From NCBI GenBank assembly GCA_024709185.1, contig JANJXE010000332.1, positions 1-9,385 of the forward strand: a DNA stretch of 9,385 nt. The letters run 5' to 3'. Each line of letters opens with the position of its first letter. Position 1 is the first letter of the stretch. The DNA comes from Paludibacter sp. (lineage in GTDB: Bacteria; Bacteroidota; Bacteroidia; Bacteroidales; Paludibacteraceae). Positions 1 through 7,418 of this stretch are shown here, piece by piece. The notes under the pieces are model-generated. The model was given only the letters and a program-made list of their open reading frames with translations. It was not told the DNA's origin and made no database searches. The translations under genes and the position numbers were made by a program.

Positions 1-1508
1 CCGGCAAAAATAGCTGTACATCGCTGTACGTCAATGCCTAAGCGGTGCGAGTCGATGATGGTATTCGATTGAATGGTAGCAGTAGCTGTATCGGTTACCG
101 AGATTCCTCCCTGCCCATAGGTTGAACGGATTCCGCAACCTCTCAGAATCAAATTATTAGCAACCAAAACCGATTCACAGTCATTGCCAAGGGTTCCGAA
201 TTTCCCTACCCGGATGCCATTTCCATCGGCAGGGTCGGTGATCAAATTGTATTGAACGATGGAATTTCGTCCACCTGCCACACGCATACCATTTGCCCAT
301 GTACAACCAATAGACGTATTGTATTGCACACGTGTATCCACCATGTTGGATGCCGCACCACCACCGTTTTGCGCATTAATAGCAATTCCGTCGTCGCCGG
401 CTCCTACGATAAAGTTGTTTTCTGCTGTAAGCCGTAAACCTGCATAATCTACTTTAACCGAAGGACCATTGTTCAGATTAATTCCATCGGCCCAGCTTTC
501 TGTTGCACGGCAATCACGAATTAATCCGTCGGTTCCGCTACACCAGAAAAAACAGTGGTGAGTCCAGACACGCGTCACCAACCACCCATTTTCCCCCTGA
601 ATGGTCATTCCCGAATCGTGCCCCAGGGTGACATCCCTACCCGTTTCCGGATTAAAAATATACAAATCCTGAATCGTACAATTGGTTAGGTTCCATTTAT
701 GACGACCTCCGATAATACGGGTATTGGTGGTATACCACATTCCAGCCCCATAGATATTGATGCCGGTTGCATTTATAATCGATCCGCCATTGTGAAAATT
801 GCCCGCAGGAATCCACATCCCTTTTTTCTGAGTCTGACAAGCTGATATACAATTTTTAAATGCCTGTGTATCATCTCTGCCATCATCAGGAATAGCACCA
901 TAATTCAACACAGAAAGTGTATTGGCAGGTTGTGGTAGCGGCGCGCCCACATTTTCGAGGAGAATAAGATCAACCCGATAATAGGGCGAAGTATTATTAG
1001 CATCTTTTCGAAGAGTAATGGTGCTGCCCGCTGTAACTGTTTCGCCCGTTATAAAGACGCGTGACATATCAAAAAAACGCTTGGGAGTACCGGTAGCGGG
1101 GTTGTTGTCTACCATTGCATTAAGCCCATACACCCAGGCATATTTCGAGGTGCATACAATGGATTGACGAAAAATACCGTCTACATATAAATTGAGCGAA
1201 TCGGTAATTCCACCTCCATATGGGGCATCGGGCATCGAAACCCTCACTACGATAGTGTTTGCAGGCTCGGTGGTCGTCCAGCTTACAGATGCACCAACAG
1301 TATACAGGCCTACACATTTTCGACCCGACGACTCGAGTTCCACTGTTGGCGACGTAGGCAGGGAAAGCATTGCATGCACGGTTGCTCCATTGCTCAACTC
1401 ACCATCTTCGGCTTCCAGCATTTTGAAAGGCATAGTAGCTCCCTGTGGAAAAACAGGTAGAAGTGAAAACAGCAGTACGGTAAAGCAAAAAACAAGTCGT
1501 AAACCCAT
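1..1508 (-). CDS. Secreted right-handed beta-helix glycoside hydrolase, GH87-like (alpha-1,3-glucanase/mycodextranase), C-terminus off window
   Basis: Open frame from ATG at 1508 to the left edge: 502 complete codons with no stop. An in-frame TAA lies 9 nt before the ATG, so this is the first possible start. Residues 1-22 form a hydrophobic secretion signal without a lipobox. Residues about 29-188 look like a carbohydrate-binding-type beta-sandwich, opening with LEAEDGELSNGATV and containing LNLYVDGIFRQS and SKYAWVYG. From about 197 (LSVLNYGAIPDDGRDDTQAF, then WIPAGNF) a pectate-lyase-like right-handed beta-helix begins, with repeated N-rich turns. The order of domains, GAGMWY (254-259), ADGIN (340-344) and GDDGIAI (371-377) match what I know of GH87, whose inverting endo-hydrolases use three aspartates; here D341, D372 and D373 are the candidates. 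The mature part has 12 cysteines, many for a secreted protein. The remaining helix coils and any C-terminal sorting domain are outside the window. It is the last visible gene of the operon, separated by a terminator-like hairpin. Another beta-helix family (GH55, GH28 or a lyase) is possible but fits less well. Confidence 0.8.
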   Translation of the reverse strand, partial: MGLRLVFCFTVLLFSLLPVFPQGATMPFKMLEAEDGELSNGATVHAMLSLPTSPTVELESSGRKCVGLYTVGASVSWTTTEPANTIVVRVSMPDAPYGGGITDSLNLYVDGIFRQSIVCTSKYAWVYGLNAMVDNNPATGTPKRFFDMSRVFITGETVTAGSTITLRKDANNTSPYYRVDLILLENVGAPLPQPANTLSVLNYGAIPDDGRDDTQAFKNCISACQTQKKGMWIPAGNFHNGGSIINATGINIYGAGMWYTTNTRIIGGRHKWNLTNCTIQDLYIFNPETGRDVTLGHDSGMTIQGENGWLVTRVWTHHCFFWCSGTDGLIRDCRATESWADGINLNNGPSVKVDYAGLRLTAENNFIVGAGDDGIAINAQNGGGAASNMVDTRVQYNTSIGCTWANGMRVAGGRNSIVQYNLITDPADGNGIRVGKFGTLGNDCESVLVANNLILRGCGIRSTYGQGGISVTDTATATIQSNTIIDSHRLGIDVQRCTAIFA

Positions 1509-1521
1509 GATTATTTAGCAG

Positions 1522-1567
1522 AAAAAAGGGCAGAATTTATTCTCTGTAAGTTGAATAACTCTGCCCT
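1522..1567 (-). terminator. Intrinsic terminator-like hairpin with T-run just upstream of the GH87-like gene
   Basis: Read on the minus strand, AGGGCAGA (1567-1560) pairs perfectly with TCTGCCCT (1534-1527). An inner 6-bp helix, TTATTC (1558-1553) with GAATAA (1542-1537), is separated from it by a 1/2-nt internal loop, and the terminal loop is 10 nt. The stem is followed at once by TTTTT (1526-1522). The plus-strand side has no T-run, so the polarity fits transcription of this operon. It lies 55 nt after the stop of the DUF1735-type gene and its T-run ends 13 nt before the ATG at 1508. It could fully or partly end the susC/susD transcript, or act as an attenuator in the leader of the enzyme gene. 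Confidence 0.75.
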
Positions 1568-1608
1568 GAATTTAAAACAAACCCTGAATAATGTGCAAAC
1601 AATATTAT

Positions 1609-1622
1609 GAATCTACAGATTC
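1609..1622. repeat. Short inverted repeat overlapping the stop codon of the DUF1735-type gene
   Basis: GAATCT (1609-1614) and AGATTC (1617-1622) are perfect inverted copies around a 2-nt centre. The dyad touches the TAG stop (1624-1622). The spacer is too short for a normal RNA hairpin with all six pairs. A protein-binding dyad is conceivable, but a 6-bp arm can occur by chance. Confidence 0.25.
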
Positions 1623-2671
1623 TATGGTTTTAAGGTAGGAATAAACAGTTCGAATCCAACTCCTCTATCACGAATTACCATGGTATCCTTCACTTCGTGC
1701 CTCTCGTTTCTCGGGGCATCGGTGTAGGCGTAATCCAGGTAAATCACATCGCGGGTTTTTCCTCCCCACATATCGCCTTTTTCTTTTAAAACGCCTGTAC
1801 CAATTTGCTCGTTGGTTGCATTGTTATACACAATGCAGGTTTTATCTGAAGCAAAAACAGCTTTCAGTGTGAGTGCACCACCATCAGGAGCATTGTACCT
1901 GCGGATTATCGATGGGATTGTTACCGAATTCATAGATAGAGTTTGAGCTTTTGCTACTTCGCTGTTTTCAACATAGGTGCCCCGGTAGGTTTTAGTTCCC
2001 AAAACTGCACTGGTAGTGGTGTTGATTAGCTTATCAGCTCCACGACGAAGATAATACCCGTGATACTGATTAATGTATTTCACACCAAACAAGGTATAAT
2101 CTTTCGGCAGGAATCTCCAGTCGGCAGCTACAAGACGCTTCGGATTTGCAACAACCGGCAATCCTACCAAAATAGTGTCGAGCCCTTCTACTTTTGTTAT
2201 TTTCAACGGAATGGCATAATTGCAAACCACCCCGGTCGATTTGTAAAAATCACTTGCATTTTTTGGGTCGTTGAAGAATGCGTCCGTTAATTTCACTTTT
2301 ATCCGACCTTTCGTATCACCTTTAGGTATAATTACCGGACTGACAGTTTCGATGGTGTACTGATCGGATGGCAAATATTTTGCATTGGCCACCGTCGACA
2401 TAAGGGTAGTATCCAGTTCGAAATACACCTTTCTGTCTTCTTTATTTTCATAAACGCCCGACATGATAACACCAATTTCGAATTGATGATTGTTGTCGTT
2501 GTCGTTGAATCCTTCGTCGTAATTCCCGAGAATGATGGTACGGGCCGGCGATTGGTAAGGGAAGTAACAGGCTGTCTTGCCAAAATCTTCGAATTCTATG
2601 GGCTGATTTTCGCAGGAGAACAAGGCCAGCACTACACCCAACAGCACGATTGATTTACTTATTTTTTTCAT
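1622..2671 (-). CDS. DUF1735/DUF4361-type surface lipoprotein, probable accessory glycan-binding protein of the PUL
   Basis: Complete 349-residue protein. Residues 1-19 are a lipoprotein signal (MKKISKSIVLL...ALFS) with the acylated cysteine at 20; the acidic stretch after it (ENQPIEFEDF) suits surface-exported Bacteroidota lipoproteins. Residues about 60-165 resemble the DUF1735 (BT_3987-like N-terminal) beta-sandwich: LPSDQYTIETVSPVIIPKGD (100-119) followed by YAIPLKIT (152-159). Residues about 184-349 resemble the DUF4361 (BT_3044-like C-terminal) domain: DWRFLPKDYTLFGVKYINQY (184-203), HGYYLRRG (204-211) and a final HEVKDTMVIRDRGVGFELFI (325-344). Such proteins are commonly encoded right after SusC/SusD and are thought to bind glycans at the cell surface; no catalytic motif is visible. 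The gene starts 30 bp after the stop of the preceding SusD gene, so it is almost certainly cotranscribed. Family assignment is from remembered motifs and needs a profile search. Confidence 0.85.
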   Translation of the reverse strand: MKKISKSIVLLGVVLALFSCENQPIEFEDFGKTACYFPYQSPARTIILGNYDEGFNDNDNNHQFEIGVIMSGVYENKEDRKVYFELDTTLMSTVANAKYLPSDQYTIETVSPVIIPKGDTKGRIKVKLTDAFFNDPKNASDFYKSTGVVCNYAIPLKITKVEGLDTILVGLPVVANPKRLVAADWRFLPKDYTLFGVKYINQYHGYYLRRGADKLINTTTSAVLGTKTYRGTYVENSEVAKAQTLSMNSVTIPSIIRRYNAPDGGALTLKAVFASDKTCIVYNNATNEQIGTGVLKEKGDMWGGKTRDVIYLDYAYTDAPRNERHEVKDTMVIRDRGVGFELFIPTLKP

Positions 2672-2701
2672 TGTTTGATTGTTTTTCTGATTAACACTAG
2701 A

Positions 2702-4501
2702 TTACCAACCCGCATTTTGGGTTAAATTGGAGAACTTGCGCACCTCATTGTAAGGCAGAGGCAAATATCGGTGTTTTTCTTCATTAAATTTGCGTTCTTC
2801 CACCTCAATTAACTGATAACCGGCTCCACTGGCATCGTCGTATAATCCTTTTGCCGTTTCATTCAACGGTAATCCCCAGCGACGCAGGTCGAAGAACCGG
2901 AAGCCTTCGAAGCAAAGTTCCAGTCTGCGCTCGTTTTGAATTAACGTGCGCATGGCTTCCTGACTTGAAATTCCATCGAGATACGGATCGCTGTTGATGG
3001 CCATCGCCCGTTTGCGTATCATGCGTAGAATATCTTTTGCCGATAATGTACTGATACCTTCTTTATAGGTAGGGCCGCCAATTTCATTCTGAGCTTCAGC
3101 CAGAATTAAATACAACTCAGTATAACGGATCAAGGATTCGAAATGATTTTTCGCAACCGGAGTTCCGGAGGCAGGAATTACCACATCGGGACGAAGCAGT
3201 TTTTTCAGGTAATAACCGGTGCGGGTCGATTGTTCCGGCACCGCATTTACACCATTCTTGGTATCGGTAGCTGTAGTATTAACAATGCCCGAAGTTCCAA
3301 TGGAACCCCCATTACGTAAAATGAATTTATCGAGGCGAAGATCCCGGTTTACATACGGATTCTTAGGATCGTAGGTATTGGCAGGCGATTGTCCGATCGG
3401 ATAACCATCTTTCATATAGAAGGCATCCACCAGGTTCTGAGTCGGATTGATATTACCCAGTCCGTTTAACGACGGTGGAAAATTATTGGCTTCCAGTGAT
3501 GAGCTCATGCTTACGTTTTTTCTCCACAGAATTTCGGGATTCACATTATCGGCATCTGCATTGTAAAATTCAACACCATCGGAGGCGATTGAATATCCTT
3601 TCAACACTTCAGCCGCATAATTCGCTGCTTCTTTGTATCCATCAACACTATTCAGGTATGCTTTACTTGAGGCAAACAATTTCAAACGGGCCTGCAGGGC
3701 ACGAACAATTTTACCATTCAGACGAAGATTGAATTTCGTGCTGTTGACAATGGTGTAAGCTCCGTTGTAGTTGCTCATATAATACGCTGAATCCACTGCC
3801 CAGTTATTGCCTTTATAGGTTAGTTTCGAAGGCTTGTCCTTGTCGGCAATATCACTTGCTTTTGTAGTATAAATATAAGGCAGTAAGGCAAATGCAGAAT
3901 CGTAATCGGCCTGGATTTTTGCCACTGTTTGAACAAATGTAAGACGGGGCAGATTAAAATCACCAGTTGGTTCAATGAATTCGGTATAATATGGAATACC
4001 CATCAACTGACCACTGTTATCCTTTCCTGCAAAGTTTTCGAGGATAAATGCATGGTGCAGCGCCCGCAATGCCAGTGCTTCGCCACGCAGGCGTTTTCTG
4101 TACAGTTCGTTCTGGATGGAGTAGCCTTTTGGGTCAGTCATCCAGATAATTTTATCCACTACTTTCAGGAATTTATTTACATAAAACACATTGGCATACA
4201 GGTTCCATCTATTCAGTGGATTGTAAATGGCGGTAAGTTCTCCGGTTGCCATGCGGCGATATCCGTTACCCAATTGATTGTTGACTGCATCGTCGGTAGC
4301 AGCATCGGTAAAAGTATACTGACCCACCAGGTTTGCATACGCGTTGAGCATCAACCCTTCGGCGCTCGCAGGGTCGGTGGTTGCATAGGTTTCATCGATC
4401 AGATTTTCGTTCACAGGCTCCAGAATGTTTTCGCAGGCACTCATCACCAGCAGAAACGAAGCAAGAACTAAGAATATAGTGCTGTTTTTCATCTTCTTCA
4501 T
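2702..4501 (-). CDS. SusD/RagB-like outer-membrane glycan-binding lipoprotein (partner of the adjacent SusC)
   Basis: Complete 599-residue protein, a normal length for the family. The signal peptide ends in the lipobox MSAC with the acylated cysteine at 23. SusD N-terminal region: LRGEALALRALHHAFILENF (138-157), followed by GIPYY (168-172), the usual 'RA...L...P' helix signature. C-terminal RagB/SusD region: SLIRYTELYLILAEAQNEIG (456-475), NERRLELCFEGFRFFDLRRW (523-542) and the terminal PLPYNEVRKFSNLTQNAGW (581-599), matching the family's 'P..E...N..L.QNPGY' ending. SusD proteins sit as a lid on the SusC barrel, bind oligosaccharide through aromatic residues and hand it over for import. The start is 9 bp after the SusC stop (TAA TTTTAAAAA ATG), indicating tight translational linkage and that these two form the transporter pair. 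The A-rich leader stands in for a Shine-Dalgarno site, as is common in Bacteroidota. Confidence 0.96.
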   Translation of the reverse strand: MKKMKNSTIFLVLASFLLVMSACENILEPVNENLIDETYATTDPASAEGLMLNAYANLVGQYTFTDAATDDAVNNQLGNGYRRMATGELTAIYNPLNRWNLYANVFYVNKFLKVVDKIIWMTDPKGYSIQNELYRKRLRGEALALRALHHAFILENFAGKDNSGQLMGIPYYTEFIEPTGDFNLPRLTFVQTVAKIQADYDSAFALLPYIYTTKASDIADKDKPSKLTYKGNNWAVDSAYYMSNYNGAYTIVNSTKFNLRLNGKIVRALQARLKLFASSKAYLNSVDGYKEAANYAAEVLKGYSIASDGVEFYNADADNVNPEILWRKNVSMSSSLEANNFPPSLNGLGNINPTQNLVDAFYMKDGYPIGQSPANTYDPKNPYVNRDLRLDKFILRNGGSIGTSGIVNTTATDTKNGVNAVPEQSTRTGYYLKKLLRPDVVIPASGTPVAKNHFESLIRYTELYLILAEAQNEIGGPTYKEGISTLSAKDILRMIRKRAMAINSDPYLDGISSQEAMRTLIQNERRLELCFEGFRFFDLRRWGLPLNETAKGLYDDASGAGYQLIEVEERKFNEEKHRYLPLPYNEVRKFSNLTQNAGW

Positions 4502-4510
4502 TTTTTAAAA

Positions 4511-7384
4511 TTATAAGGTAAATTTCAGACCAAGCGTTACATTTCTGAATTTAGGATTACCTCCTACATTGAGCTCCAAAATATCCTTATTGGGAGCAAA
4601 GGTCAATAAATCGGAACCGGCAATATTTACACTCAGGTCTTTCATTCTCAACGATTCACAAACCTGATTGCCAAATTCGTAGGTCAACTGCACCCTGCGG
4701 ATATCAAAATACGATTTGTCATACATCCAGAAAGTGGAAGTCCGGTAATTATTGGTTCCCGACCCTGTTGTCAGGCGCGGATAGGTAGCAGTAGCAGCGG
4801 TAGCCTCGGTCCAGCGTCCACGAACCACTTCGGAATACTTGTCGTTGGCTTTCACCCAGTAGTACGACGAACTTTTGGTGGTTTCGGCACCGGTTTGACC
4901 TCTACCCAGAACAAACAAGCTAAAGCCTTTGTACTTCAATAATACATTGAACGAAAAGCTATAGGGAAATGCGTTGATTCCGATGGTGTGATTATCCTTT
5001 GTATCAATGAAATTATCGCCGTTTTTATCCAGGTATTTCAAATCGCCCGGCTGAACCTTTCCAAACTGCGGTACCGGCAAACCAGCTTTCAGTGTACCAT
5101 TTGGATTAAAATCATCCTTTGTATAGAAACCAAGAGACTGAAGTCCAACGATACGGCCCAATGGCTGACCAATTAAGTTCTGGTAATCGTATTCAGGATC
5201 CAATTGATTGGCCTCCATAATTTTTGAAGTAGAATAAAGCAGATTTCCTCCGACATCCATTCTCCAGTCACCCATTAGTTTACTGTAATTCAATCCCAGC
5301 TCGACTCCCTGATAACGATAGCGTTCGCTATTGATAAAGGGCGCAAAGTCGGCGTAAAACGAAGGATAATAAACAGCTTCCTGTGATACAAAACCACTAT
5401 GATCGGTACGGAAGTAATTCATCTCGATCGCTAAGGAGTTGAACATCAGTGCCTCGAATCCGGCAGTGATATCTTCGCGCTGCTCGAATGTGAGTCCATA
5501 GTTACGACCATTGCGTATCATTGTTCTTTTCAGGGAAGGTGTTCCACCATCGTTCCAGGTATAGGAGCCTGCCGTTTCAATATCGTACACATCCTGGTAC
5601 ATAAAATAAGTAGGAATATCCACATCGGTATTCAACACACCCCAGCTTCCACGAAGCTTCAGGTAATCAATGGCTGAGATATCCTTCATAAAATCCTCTT
5701 CAGAAATGACATATGCCAAACCAGCAGTAGGAGCCCATTTTCCGCGATTTCCGGGAGCTAATTTAGTTGAATAGGTATAAGTTGAATTGAAATTCAGATA
5801 ATACTTGCTTTTAAAATTGTAATCCAGATTAAATGCAGCATGACTGTTCACATAGGTTTGTTTTACACCCGAGTACTTCGACGAATTGGTAGATGCAATC
5901 AACAAAGCATTTACTGAATGGTCTGTATTAAATGTCCGGGCATAATTTATCAACCCGTAGAATCCAGTCCGCATTGTAAAGCCTTTGGTAGCAACATTTT
6001 CGATAGTTCCCTTTTTATCAGGCAAACCAAGTGGAGTTAAAGTTGCAATCGAGTCGGATTGCCAGGTATCGTTGTAGCTCAGCAACTTATTAACATCCAG
6101 ATCGTCGGCTTTATTTTGCCATTTGGGTTCATAAAAATTGAAATCATTGGTAACCGATACGGTGTAATAATCGTAGTAATCCAAACTTACATAGGTTTTA
6201 GCACTCAGGCCTTTGGTGATTTTCGACAAATCAAATTCCAGCGAGTTAGCCACCTGAGTAGTTCTGTAGGTGTGATCCACATACCCTCCACCAAAAATAT
6301 CACCAAAAGGAACAATCGACTTATACGATCCCGAACCTCCCAGAATATACTTTCCATCCATATAGGTTTTCATGGAAGTGAGCTGTGTACCTAATGAGTC
6401 ACGAATCATCGATACCGGTAGAAAAGGCGCATACAAATTGGGGCGGAAGCTTGTTGCTTCGGAAAGAATACTTGTATTGGGCGATTTCTTGGAAATAATA
6501 CTGGCCATAATATCAACAGTACTCTTAATCCAGCGATTCACCGGAAAATCGAGGTTACCTCTAACTTTGTACGAGTTGGTTCCCTTGTTTACCTCCGGAT
6601 TAATCTTTTCAATGGTACCGTTGTTCTCGTAATTCAGATTCACATAGTACCTCAAATCATCGTTACCTCCACTAAACTCAGTAATAACTGATGTTTGTGT
6701 GGTAAATGGTTTTAAGTAATCGCTGTTATAAAAACTCACATCCGGATACCGGTAGGGATTAAGTCCTGAACGGGTGCGGACTATAGATAGCGAATCGTAG
6801 GTTTTGGCCAGGCCGTCGTTCACACGGGCTTCGTTGTACAATTCCATGTATTCAGCCGCTCCCAGGTAATTGGGATAGGATTTCGGGCTTCTGATTCCCT
6901 GATTCACTTTCACGTTCACCTGGTTTTTCAGGGCCTGACCTCTTTTAGTCGTGATTACTATTACCCCGTTGCGTCCCTGCGCACCGTACAAAGCCAGTGC
7001 ATTTACATCTTTCAGAATCGTGATGCTTTCAATTTCACTGGCATTCAGTAGATTAATATCACGGCCGGCAATACCGTCGATTACATAAAGAGCCGAACCG
7101 ATATTACGGATATTATTTCCACCTGTCAAACCCAGCAAGATGTCCATTTGATTTCCGGCTGCTTCAGCATCGTCGAAGGTGAGGCGCTCCCCCGGCTTCA
7201 CCGTAGCCAGCGACGAAACAGCATCTCGTTTCGAAAGTTTCTGAAAACCCAGGTCAATTTTGGTGGTATCGTTTACCTTGTTCCATGAGGCTGATGAGTT
7301 TTTCTGTTCCAACTGCGCCGACACTGTTCCATTCAATGCAGTAGCCAGTCCCAAAACAACCCAAAAATTTGATATATACTTCAT
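4511..7384 (-). CDS. SusC/RagA-like TonB-dependent outer-membrane transporter, short form without carboxypeptidase-D-like domain
   Basis: Complete 957-residue protein. Residues 1-23 are a signal peptide with a likely cut after VSA (before QLEQ). Residues 43-62 (IDLGFQKLSKRDAVSSLATV) occupy the place of the TonB-box region, usually like 'VVTGYQ...SKERATGSF', but the hydrophobic TonB box itself is weak. The plug domain is clear: SALYVIDGIAGRDI (97-110), SEIESITILKDVNALALYGA (116-135) and NGVIVITTKRG (139-149). The rest is aromatic-rich outer-membrane beta-barrel, ending in VTLGLKFTL. It should import oligosaccharides into the periplasm using TonB/ExbBD energy, with the SusD encoded 9 bp downstream as its lid. 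Oddity: full SusC proteins usually exceed 1000 residues and carry a beta-sandwich of about 80-100 residues before the plug; here only about 20 residues separate signal and TonB-box region. The frame is intact, so this looks like a natural short form. It starts 34 bp after the stop of the upstream SusD gene. Confidence 0.96.
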   Translation of the reverse strand: MKYISNFWVVLGLATALNGTVSAQLEQKNSSASWNKVNDTTKIDLGFQKLSKRDAVSSLATVKPGERLTFDDAEAAGNQMDILLGLTGGNNIRNIGSALYVIDGIAGRDINLLNASEIESITILKDVNALALYGAQGRNGVIVITTKRGQALKNQVNVKVNQGIRSPKSYPNYLGAAEYMELYNEARVNDGLAKTYDSLSIVRTRSGLNPYRYPDVSFYNSDYLKPFTTQTSVITEFSGGNDDLRYYVNLNYENNGTIEKINPEVNKGTNSYKVRGNLDFPVNRWIKSTVDIMASIISKKSPNTSILSEATSFRPNLYAPFLPVSMIRDSLGTQLTSMKTYMDGKYILGGSGSYKSIVPFGDIFGGGYVDHTYRTTQVANSLEFDLSKITKGLSAKTYVSLDYYDYYTVSVTNDFNFYEPKWQNKADDLDVNKLLSYNDTWQSDSIATLTPLGLPDKKGTIENVATKGFTMRTGFYGLINYARTFNTDHSVNALLIASTNSSKYSGVKQTYVNSHAAFNLDYNFKSKYYLNFNSTYTYSTKLAPGNRGKWAPTAGLAYVISEEDFMKDISAIDYLKLRGSWGVLNTDVDIPTYFMYQDVYDIETAGSYTWNDGGTPSLKRTMIRNGRNYGLTFEQREDITAGFEALMFNSLAIEMNYFRTDHSGFVSQEAVYYPSFYADFAPFINSERYRYQGVELGLNYSKLMGDWRMDVGGNLLYSTSKIMEANQLDPEYDYQNLIGQPLGRIVGLQSLGFYTKDDFNPNGTLKAGLPVPQFGKVQPGDLKYLDKNGDNFIDTKDNHTIGINAFPYSFSFNVLLKYKGFSLFVLGRGQTGAETTKSSSYYWVKANDKYSEVVRGRWTEATAATATYPRLTTGSGTNNYRTSTFWMYDKSYFDIRRVQLTYEFGNQVCESLRMKDLSVNIAGSDLLTFAPNKDILELNVGGNPKFRNVTLGLKFTL

Positions 7385-7418
7385 GTGATTATTCTTTTAA
7401 AGTTAAATTGACGACTAA

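Noticed and set aside
252..447. Two overlapping plus-strand frames of about 60 codons
   Set aside because: They lie antisense to the beta-helix region of the GH87-like gene, whose own frame runs open through this region to the left edge.
1192..1518. 108-codon open frame on the plus strand
   Set aside because: It overlaps the signal peptide and beta-sandwich coding part of the GH87-like gene, which has the better-supported frame; no domain is recognisable.
1568..1610. Possible Bacteroidota promoter (TTTG and TAnnTTTG elements) for the enzyme gene on the minus strand
   Set aside because: Two TTTG words are present about 18 nt apart, but no proper TAnnTTTG sits at the right distance; the nearest (TATTGTTTG) has an extra base. 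Not strong enough to annotate.
3929..4471. 180-codon open frame on the plus strand
   Set aside because: It is an antisense shadow of the second SusD gene; the product has no family motifs and no plausible separate gene context.
4511..7384. SusC gene as a 5'-truncated pseudogene
   Set aside because: Although it lacks the carboxypeptidase-D-like domain, it has its own signal peptide, a complete plug, an uninterrupted barrel and proper spacing to its neighbours. That fits a natural short form better than decay.
7385..7418. Terminator or promoter between the first SusD and the SusC gene
   Set aside because: The 34-bp gap is A/T-rich with no stable inverted repeat and no T-run after a stem, so the genes read as one operon.
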